Positions 55,940-64,000 of a stretch of 64,000 bases of DNA are shown one piece after another. The DNA comes from Chitinivorax tropicus (GTDB lineage: Bacteria; Pseudomonadota; Gammaproteobacteria; Burkholderiales; SCOH01). A model generated the notes under the pieces. That model did no database searches. It was not told the DNA's origin and saw nothing but the letters and a program-made list of their open reading frames with translations. The position numbers were made by a program, and so were the translations under genes. Positions within the stretch are counted from its first letter, which is position 1, and each line of letters starts with the position of its first letter. Location: positions 62,001 through 126,000 of the forward strand of contig NZ_JACHHY010000003.1 of NCBI RefSeq assembly GCF_014202905.1, given 5' to 3'.

Positions 55940-56055
55940 GATTTGGCATCAAACAGTGCCCAAACGTCTTGGCGATGTTGCATTGCGCAAACTATGCTGA
56001 GATATGGAACTGAGGCATGACCCAGTTTGTCAACTTTGACTTTCAGGAGCCCATC

Positions 56056-57804
56056 ATGACCGCTCGAGATTTCAACCCTGCCTGTGGCCCGCTAGACCGC
56101 GAGAGTTGTGAGCGGTTGATGTCCCTACAGCATCGGATCGGTGACGCGCTTGACCCTTTTGGCGTCTCCACCACGATCTTACGTGCGCAGCAAGCCTGGC
56201 TGGCACACCCCAAAGAGCTGACGGATGCCTGGTGGACATTCATGGCTGATCTGTCGCGGGTGCAATCGCATCTGATGGTCAGAGCAACCGGGCTGGCTGC
56301 GCCAGACGTGATCGATGTCAAACCAGACGATGCCCGATGGTCTGACCCGGTATGGGAGGAGCTGCCATTCTGGGATATCACCAAGGAATGGTACCTGATG
56401 TGCACCCACTGGCTTCAGGATGCCCTGTATCAAACTCCTGGCCTGCCGGAAGCGGAACGTAGCCGAGGCGCGTTCTGGATTCGCAAATGGTTGAATGCCA
56501 TTGCACCGACAAATTTCTTTTTCCTCAACCCCGTTGCAATGCGTAAATTTTCCGAAAGCAACGGGGAAAGCCTGATCCGTGGTTTGAATAACCTGATTCA
56601 GGACATGCGGGAGGGTGACATCTCCATGACCGACAAGCGACCCTTTCAGGTGGGGAGCAATCTTGCTACCACGCCGGGCGCGGTGGTCTTTCGTAATCGG
56701 GTGCTGGAAGTCATTCAATATACCCCGACCACGGATCAAGTGCGGGCGGTGCCCTTGGTGATCATCGCGCCGTGGATCAACAAATATTACATTCTTGATC
56801 TGAACAGCAAGAAGAGCCTGGTCAAGCATTTTGTCGATCAAGGCTTCACAGTTTTCATCACCAGCTGGTGCAACCCCGGGGCAGACATGGCTGATGCCAC
56901 ATTTGATGACTACGTGGTGGATGGCATTGATAAGATCATCCAGGTCGCTCGCTCCGTCACCAAATCCGACCAGGTCAATGCGGTAGGGTATTGCCTGGGC
57001 GGCACAGGCCTGGCCATCTACATGGCGTGGCTGGCCAAGCGCTATGACAAGATCGATGATATGCCGGTGAAGAGCTGGACACTGTTCACGACCTTGACCG
57101 ACTTTGCCCGACCGGGGGATGTCGAGGTCTTCATCAACGAAGCTGGCTTGCAAGCCATCGACCGGACTATTGACCAGAAAGGCTATCTGGATGGCAAGGA
57201 GATGGCCTTGACATTCCGCATGCTGCGCTCCAATAGCCTGATCTGGCACTATTGGGTGCACAACTACCTGTATGGTGAAACCCCGCCAGCTTTTGATGTG
57301 CTGTTCTGGAATGTGGACACCACCCGTATGCCGGGAGAGATGCACAAATATTATTTGCGGGAGTTCTATCTGCAGAACAAGCTGATCCAGCCCAATGCGT
57401 TGAACATCGCGGGGGAAAAGATCAATCTACGCGATATCCAAGTGCCTTTGTACGCCGTTGGTGCGGAGGAAGATCATATCGCGCCTTGGAAACAGACCTT
57501 TTCCTTGATGGGGCTGGTCAGCGGTCCGAAAACCTATACCCTGTCCACGTCTGGTCATATCCTGGGCATCGTCAACCCGCCAGTCAACCCACCCAAGCGC
57601 AGCTATTGGTCAGGCATACCCAAAGGAAATGAATCCGCCGATGAGTGGCGGGCCAAGCAGGCAAAAGTATCGGGTAGCTGGTGGGAGCACTGGACAGATT
57701 GGCTGACACCCCATGCGGGCGAATGGGTCAAGCCGCCAACCATGGGGAATCGTACCTACAAGAAGCTGGTGGATGCTCCAGGTACCTATGTCTTGGTGAA
57801 ATAG
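56056..57804 (+). CDS. phaC: Class I poly(3-hydroxyalkanoate) synthase
   Basis: 582 residues from ATG 56056, with AGGAG 8 bases upstream. Polymerises 3-hydroxyacyl-CoA into storage polyester. Catalytic triad visible as C313 in the lipase-like box GYCLGG, D473 in GAEEDHIAPW and H501 in SGHILG. The N-terminal domain and overall length fit class I. No phaA, phaB, phasin or phaR lies in this window. Two hairpins follow the gene. Confidence 0.95.
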   Translation: MTARDFNPACGPLDRESCERLMSLQHRIGDALDPFGVSTTILRAQQAWLAHPKELTDAWWTFMADLSRVQSHLMVRATGLAAPDVIDVKPDDARWSDPVWEELPFWDITKEWYLMCTHWLQDALYQTPGLPEAERSRGAFWIRKWLNAIAPTNFFFLNPVAMRKFSESNGESLIRGLNNLIQDMREGDISMTDKRPFQVGSNLATTPGAVVFRNRVLEVIQYTPTTDQVRAVPLVIIAPWINKYYILDLNSKKSLVKHFVDQGFTVFITSWCNPGADMADATFDDYVVDGIDKIIQVARSVTKSDQVNAVGYCLGGTGLAIYMAWLAKRYDKIDDMPVKSWTLFTTLTDFARPGDVEVFINEAGLQAIDRTIDQKGYLDGKEMALTFRMLRSNSLIWHYWVHNYLYGETPPAFDVLFWNVDTTRMPGEMHKYYLREFYLQNKLIQPNALNIAGEKINLRDIQVPLYAVGAEEDHIAPWKQTFSLMGLVSGPKTYTLSTSGHILGIVNPPVNPPKRSYWSGIPKGNESADEWRAKQAKVSGSWWEHWTDWLTPHAGEWVKPPTMGNRTYKKLVDAPGTYVLVK

Positions 57805-57817
57805 GAAGTGATCACGA

Positions 57818-57852
57818 GCCCTTCAGTAAAGGGCCTCGCTGAGATCAGCGAG
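57818..57852 (+). terminator. Tandem hairpins after phaC
   Basis: GCCCTT/AAGGGC stem at 57818-57834 with a 5-base loop, directly followed by CTCGCTGA/TCAGCGAG at 57835-57852 and then TTT. Two stacked stems suggest termination or protection of the phaC mRNA 3' end. Confidence 0.5.
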
Positions 57853-58381
57853 TTTGCTCTGATGTGGGTGCGGGCAAGCACTCGGGGTCAACCCATCTGG
57901 ATGACTGTTCCATCTGGGCCAGTGATTCAAATGTGGTTGCCGATGCAGGCACTTCACATGGCGATTGCTCCCGATCTTGAATCCGCACGTATGCGGATGG
58001 GCTGGCGGTAAACCAGCTCACGGCCAAGACCGCACCAACCAGACGTAGGCCGGGGCGGGTTGAGTGAAAGTGAGATAGGCGTAAAGACCACTTCATGGGC
58101 CGGCACTTTGCCATATTTTTCTGCAATGCACAAATGAATGGTGCTAAATATATGCGACTAGGCTTTGGTGTCAGCTAACATGATGATTTTGCTTGTTGTC
58201 AATGTGGCTTCATATTTGCGAGTCCGGGTTGACATTTGCATCGTGGTGCCTTGTCTTCCCTGGTTATAATGCATATTCTGGCTTTTTGCACCGCAGCAAG
58301 AAAACAACGTTTTATGCACCCTGAAGACCAAGGTGCCGTGACAATAGCATCCAAGCCATATCGAGAATCCAGCCCTATCGA

Positions 58382-58410
58382 TTGACAGCTTACTAACTAG
58401 TAAGTACATT
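58382..58410 (+). promoter_or_regulatory. fadH promoter overlapped by a TetR-type operator
   Basis: Perfect -35 TTGACA (58382-58387), 17-base spacer and -10 TACATT (58405-58410). The spacer holds TACTAACTAGTAAGTA (58391-58406), a palindrome symmetric at 14 of 16 positions and typical for TetR-family repressors. A repressor bound here would block RNA polymerase. The start codon lies 51 bases after the -10. Confidence 0.7.
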
Positions 58411-58443
58411 TTTCTGATTGCACATCATCATTCCATCTCGTGA

Positions 58444-60483
<2,040 letters not shown>

Positions 60484-60500
60484 TCCAGGCCGACGTAGGT

Positions 60501-60537
60501 CAAACAACCCATGGCGTTGTGCCATGGGTTTTGTTTG
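60501..60537 (+). terminator. Rho-independent terminator after fadH
   Basis: 10-bp perfect stem (60506-60515 with 60521-60530), loop GTTGT, flanked by CAAAC and GTTTG that extend the pairing, and a T-rich 3' side. Confidence 0.85.
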
Positions 60538-60575
60538 ACAGTATAGCCGCAGTTTCATGGGACAATATGGGCTGA

Positions 60576-61298
60576 ATGACACTGTTCCGGCCCGCTATGC
60601 AACTCAACCTGTCCCCCATCGGGTTTATCGAAAGCTGCTTCAAAGAGAAATTCGGCATCCCCCGACAACCGGGGCTGGTCACGGCGGCGCGTGCCCGGCT
60701 CAAACTGATTGCGCCATATGATCGCGAAGAGGCGGTGCGCGGTCTGGACGGTTTTTCTCACATTTGGCTGATTTTTGGTTTTCATGGCACGGCAGAACAA
60801 GGCTGGAAGCCGACCGTGCGACCACCCAGGCTGGGTGGCAACAAACGCCTTGGCGTCTTTGCCACGCGGTCAACATTTCGGCCCAATCCGCTGGGGCTGT
60901 CGGTTGTCCGATTGTCGGCAGTGGATACAACCGCAGGCGTGGTGTTGTCGCTGAGCGGGGCTGATCTGCTGGATGGGACACCGGTGTATGACATCAAGCC
61001 TTATCTGCCCTATGCCGACATCCTGCCTGATGCAAGTGGGGGGTTTGCGCCGGATGAGCCCGATCAAAGCATGCCCATTCACTTCTCCGACCTGGCCTTG
61101 CAGCAGCTGGCGCAAGCCCGGTCGGCGTATCCAGACTTACAGGTGCTGATTGAACAGATGTTGCGCTACGACCCGCGCCCCGCTTATTTCGGGGCATCTG
61201 AGCGAGACAAGCCGTTTGGTGTTCGCCTGTATGAATTTGACGTGAAATGGCGCATTGAGGCGGGGGGGGCGCTGGTGCTGGCTGTTGAGCGTGTTTGA
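60576..61298 (+). CDS. trmO: TrmO, tRNA t6A37 N6-methyltransferase (TsaA family)
   Basis: 240 residues; an internal ATG at 60597 (MQLNLSPIG) is an alternative start, and neither has a clear ribosome site. SAM-dependent enzyme of a beta-barrel type that methylates t6A at position 37 of certain tRNAs. Family signature visible: IGFIESCFKEKFGIPRQPGL, then GVFATRSTFRPNPLGLSVVR, GADLLDGTPVYDIKPYLPYAD and the C-terminal DPRPAY region. Confidence 0.92.
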   Translation: MTLFRPAMQLNLSPIGFIESCFKEKFGIPRQPGLVTAARARLKLIAPYDREEAVRGLDGFSHIWLIFGFHGTAEQGWKPTVRPPRLGGNKRLGVFATRSTFRPNPLGLSVVRLSAVDTTAGVVLSLSGADLLDGTPVYDIKPYLPYADILPDASGGFAPDEPDQSMPIHFSDLALQQLAQARSAYPDLQVLIEQMLRYDPRPAYFGASERDKPFGVRLYEFDVKWRIEAGGALVLAVERV

Positions 61299-61331
61299 GT
61301 AGGCAAGGTGCCAGGGTCAAGCGGCGATCTG

Positions 61332-61370
61332 AAAAACAAACAGCCAAATCCGATATGCAGACTTGGCTGT
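61332..61370 (-). terminator. Rho-independent terminator of the small ORF
   Basis: On the minus strand an 8-bp stem (61370-61363 with 61347-61340), extended by two further pairs, is followed by TTGTTTTT. It lies 17 bases after the small ORF stop codon. Also placed to stop trmO read-through, but the T-tract faces the minus strand. Confidence 0.75.
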
Positions 61371-61386
61371 CAGCAAGTATTCATGA

Positions 61387-61536
61387 TCAACGTGACATCT
61401 TACGGCGATCGGGGTGTTTGCGCCGTTCGTGTCTGGTGTAGATGACAGTTGGCCAAGGGCTGCGCCGTTCACCAATCCGCTTGTCCTGAAGTGGCTGATT
61501 GGGGTCTGGCAGAACATGATGCCATTCTCGGGTCAT
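61387..61536 (-). CDS. Small Arg-rich protein, unrecognised (49 residues)
   Basis: 49 residues from ATG 61536, with AGAGAGGAG about 8 bases upstream. Begins MTREWHHVLPDPNQPLQDKR, then repeated Arg clusters (GERR, RHERRKHPDRRKMSR): very basic at the C-terminus, with Trp and His near the start, no signal peptide and no membrane segment. Not a family I know. The strong ribosome site and the terminator 17 bases after the stop make a real transcript likely. The basic tail suggests nucleic acid or ribosome binding (inference only). Confidence 0.6.
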   Translation of the reverse strand: MTREWHHVLPDPNQPLQDKRIGERRSPWPTVIYTRHERRKHPDRRKMSR

Positions 61537-61884
61537 GGGCTTTGCTCCTCTCTGATAGGCTGCGATCAAGCAGGGCGTGCATGCACGATGCTGTACATCG
61601 TATCAAGGTGTGATTGCCCTAACATCTTGATTTGATGTTAGTCGCTTTGTATGTATTTACAAGCGGTCTTGAAATAGGAACCAAACACCCGCATGTAATG
61701 TCTTAAAAGCTGTTTGCAAGTGGCGATGCAACCGTGATTAGGCGTCGGGCATTGCTCCGTGTCCTCGCGTATTGCATATCCGTCCCGGTGCAAGTGGGTG
61801 GCTTGTTTCTGCATGGCCATCGCTCGCGCCTTTTGCGCACAGCTTCTTAAACCATGAAATGTCATGTGCAAGGAGAGCACGTTA
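61537..61884. other. Divergent intergenic region with inverted repeat
   Basis: 348 bases between the small ORF and the Tim44-like gene. CTAACATC (61619-61626) and GATGTTAG (61634-61641) form a perfect 8-bp inverted repeat about 80-105 bases upstream of the small ORF; it could be an operator. No other gene seen. Confidence 0.45.
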
Positions 61885-62901
61885 ATGAAACCTAAATTGA
61901 ACCTGTTGGTTGCTTCTTTGGCAGCTGCTGCCATGCTGGCCGCGCCTTTTGCCGAGGCCGGCAGGTTGGGTGGCGGCAAGAGCAAGGGTATGAGCCGCAG
62001 CACCACCGCACGACCTGCACCCAGCTATAATACGCCTGCGCCGCAGGCCATGCCCCAGCGCCCGATCGGGCAGCCTGCACGGGTGGCACCTGCTGCAAAA
62101 AGCGGCCCGGGCTGGGGTGGCGTGGCGGCAGGTGCAGTTGCAGGCGCTGCTGCGGGTTATATGGTCAGCGAGGCATTGAAAGATGATCCCAAGGCTGCAC
62201 CGACCGCACAGCAGCCAGCAACAAGTGGTGCGGCGTTACCTGGCCCGGATACGGCACAGGCCAACCAACCCGCGCCCATTGCCCCAGCCCAATTGACCAA
62301 TCCTTCTTCACCTGCTCCAAGCTCCTTCCCATGGGGCATGGCACTGCTGTTGGGTGGTTTGACCGTCGTTGGCTTCATGCTGTTCCGTCGTAAGGCGGGC
62401 GCACCGGCCATGGCAGGTGGCGCACCTTATACTCCGGCCATGGCCGGTAATGTGGGTGGCGCGGACAATCGCGTCTTCAAAATCGGTGGTGGTTTGGCAC
62501 CGGCGGCGGCTAGTGCGTCGGCTGTAACAGGCCGTCTGACAGATGGCACCGAAGTACCTGCCTTTTTAAGGCAGGCCCGTGCGTCATTCATGCACCTGCA
62601 AACCCTGAACTCACCAGATAGCGTTGAAGAGTTGCGTAAGTACCTGACACCTGATCTATATGAATCAGTCAGGCTCGATGTGATGACCAACAAAGATGTG
62701 GCAGAGTTTCCGGAGCTGGATGCAGAGGTGATCGAAAGCACCATCGAATCGGGCCAGCATATTGCCACTGTCCGTTTCTATGGCCGTGTCAGCGAATCGC
62801 TGAACAGCCCAACTCAGCCGTTTGAAGAGTTGTGGCATTTTATCAAGCCGGAGCACAACAACACCGCCAAGTGGTTGGTGGCTGGTATTCAGCAGGTTTG
62901 A
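61885..62901 (+). CDS. Tim44-like domain protein
   Basis: 338 residues from ATG 61885, with AAGGAGAG 7 bases upstream. Signal-like N-terminus (MKPKLNLLVASLAAAAMLAA), then a Gly/Ser-rich stretch, a proline/alanine-rich linker, a transmembrane segment at about 150-167 (WGMALLLGGLTVVGFMLF) and a C-terminal Tim44-like domain (about 225-338: FLRQARASFMHLQTLNSPDS, LRKYLTPDLYESV, PFEELWHFIKP). Such bacterial proteins are membrane-linked, role unknown; often found as a single gene. Confidence 0.85.
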   Translation: MKPKLNLLVASLAAAAMLAAPFAEAGRLGGGKSKGMSRSTTARPAPSYNTPAPQAMPQRPIGQPARVAPAAKSGPGWGGVAAGAVAGAAAGYMVSEALKDDPKAAPTAQQPATSGAALPGPDTAQANQPAPIAPAQLTNPSSPAPSSFPWGMALLLGGLTVVGFMLFRRKAGAPAMAGGAPYTPAMAGNVGGADNRVFKIGGGLAPAAASASAVTGRLTDGTEVPAFLRQARASFMHLQTLNSPDSVEELRKYLTPDLYESVRLDVMTNKDVAEFPELDAEVIESTIESGQHIATVRFYGRVSESLNSPTQPFEELWHFIKPEHNNTAKWLVAGIQQV

Positions 62902-63281
62902 TGGCTGTTGTATGAGCACTGGCCGTGCCGAGATCCGTGCACGGCTTGTGCGCTGAGAGGATACCGCGTAATTTTTGCCGGTCATGGATGCCATGAGTCG
63001 CAGTCTGTAAATGGCATCTGAGCGGCCCTGGAATGCGTCCGGCGCGGGTCAACACCGTGCCAACCCTGCCTGAACATAGAGAGATAGCACACCCAACCTT
63101 GGCAGTGTTGAGTTGTTCGCTACAATGACAGCTATCCAATTGATTCAACCGGCCACCCGCAACCGCTGACATGTTCGTTGGGTAGGCGGCGATCTTTGGC
63201 TGATCGCCAACGCTGGTGGCCGCTTGGCCGGACAGCGATAAAACAAGCCAATATGACCTGTTCTCATCTTCTTCTAGTGCT
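62902..63281. other. Intergenic region with AsmA promoter
   Basis: 380 bases. A 7-bp hairpin (62922-62928 with 62939-62945) lies after the Tim44-like gene. A sigma70-type promoter is seen at 63099-63126. No gene seen. Confidence 0.4.
63099..63126 (+). promoter_or_regulatory. Sigma70-type promoter before the AsmA-family gene
   Basis: -35 TTGGCA (63099-63104), 16-base spacer and -10 TACAAT (63121-63126). Leader about 150 bases to the first start codon. Confidence 0.55.
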
Positions 63282-64000
63282 GTGCATTTGAAACTTCGTT
63301 CTGTCGTCTACCTCTTGATGTGTGCTGCTGGTGCTGCAACGGTTGCCAGCTGGGCATGGCCTCGCGTTGCTGATTTAAGCCGTTTTGCACCAGACCTGGC
63401 GGAAACTGTACGTGCGTCAACCAATCGCGAGCTATATGTGGGCGGGCCGATGACATTGAAACTGTTTCCGTTGGGGCTGCAGGTGGAACGTGTGACGCTG
63501 TCGGAACGAGATGGTAGTGAGGAATTCGTCAGCCTGGACAAGGCGCGCATATCCGTCCGGCCATGGGCGCTGCTGCATGGCCAGATCAGCATCAGTGAGG
63601 TGAGCGTGGACGGGCTGCGGGTCAATCTGCGGCGGATGCCTGATGACAGCAATAACTTTGATGATCTGCTGCAGATGCGTTCTGCTTCCAACATCGATTG
63701 GACATTGGATCAACTGATCGCCAAACAATCACAGCTGCGTTGGTACGACAACGATGGCAAGCCCCGCTGGGCGTTGCGCCATGCAGCGCTGCATGGTGAT
63801 CGCGAAGAGGCGGATCAGCCGATGCAACTCAAGCTGGAAGGCGATCTGCTGCACCCGGGGTTTTCCGGGCGGGTGGCGGCATCAGGCTGGATGCGCCTGA
63901 ATCCTCGCCTGCAGGAGCTGGCCTTGCCCAATCTGCGCCTGAAGTGGTCTGGGCAGGCAGAGCAGGCCCGGATTGGTCTCACTGTCGAAGGCAATGTGCG
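63282..64000 (+). CDS. AsmA-family outer-membrane assembly protein, N-terminal part
   Basis: About 240 residues seen; the frame runs past the right edge. Possible starts are GTG 63282 and TTG 63288 (product starts LKLRSVVYLLMCAAGAATVA), neither with a clear ribosome site. One N-terminal membrane helix is followed by the AsmA pattern: MTLKLFPLGLQVERVTL, VSLDKARISVRPWALLHGQI, ISEVSVDGLRVNLRR and later beta-strand repeats. AsmA-like proteins bridge the periplasm and help lipid or outer-membrane protein traffic. Partial, so subfamily is not decided. Confidence 0.85.
   Translation, partial: MHLKLRSVVYLLMCAAGAATVASWAWPRVADLSRFAPDLAETVRASTNRELYVGGPMTLKLFPLGLQVERVTLSERDGSEEFVSLDKARISVRPWALLHGQISISEVSVDGLRVNLRRMPDDSNNFDDLLQMRSASNIDWTLDQLIAKQSQLRWYDNDGKPRWALRHAALHGDREEADQPMQLKLEGDLLHPGFSGRVAASGWMRLNPRLQELALPNLRLKWSGQAEQARIGLTVEGNV

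Noticed and set aside
57808-58011. Short frame directly after phaC
   Set aside because: Runs through the two hairpins and has no ribosome site or recognisable composition.

Overview
The window looks like a chromosome segment of a Gram-negative betaproteobacterium, probably Neisseriales or a close relative. The grounds are the gene order def-fmt-htpX-rsmB-DUF4390-ntrYX-trkAH facing lysM-dprA-smg-topA, a PEP-CTERM/XrtA (exosortase) regulatory block, class I PHA synthase, and an even, moderately GC-rich composition. Genus is inference. I see no rRNA, tRNA, CRISPR array, insertion sequence or phage gene.

Left part (1-13.4 kb): an envelope polysaccharide and PEP-CTERM block. A truncated CapD/WbpM-type nucleotide-sugar enzyme diverges from an EpsB-type sugar transferase. 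The transferase is followed by histidine kinase PrsK, sigma54 activator PrsR, two tandem large PrsT-type TPR lipoproteins and a hexapeptide-repeat acyltransferase. Next (13.6-23.4 kb) come small stress or regulatory genes: a DUF2061 protein with a Fur-like box, TlyA, a Spy/CpxP-like protein, an ECF41-type sigma factor, a DUF465 gene with a well-placed FNR-like site, and a TIGR02647-like protein. A TonB receptor-YfiR-GGDEF/EAL operon and a glutathione transferase follow.

Middle (23.5-39.8 kb): a Fur-box-linked imelysin / di-heme oxidoreductase / imelysin / DUF1513 cluster, then DUF1415, GFA and MocR-type aminotransferase genes. Next is a PEP-CTERM protein gene with a canonical -24/-12 (sigma54) promoter. 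Beside it is a compact minus-strand operon: FeeM-type N-acyl amino acid synthase, then a ThiF(E1)-nitroreductase fusion, then a UGT-like glycosyltransferase. This operon is the best candidate for an undescribed pathway (a modified, glycosylated acyl-amino acid made beside the PEP-CTERM system). A GAF-PAS-GGDEF-EAL protein follows.

Right part (39.9-64 kb): housekeeping genes topA, smg, dprA, a LysM protein, def, fmt, htpX, rsmB, ntrY, ntrX and trkA/trkH. The NtrX has lost Walker A, Walker B, GAFTGA and arginine-finger features. Then come phaC, a fadH-type dienoyl-CoA reductase under a promoter overlapped by a TetR-type palindrome, trmO, a 49-residue Arg-rich small ORF with its own Shine-Dalgarno and terminator, a Tim44-like protein and the start of an AsmA-family gene cut by the window edge.
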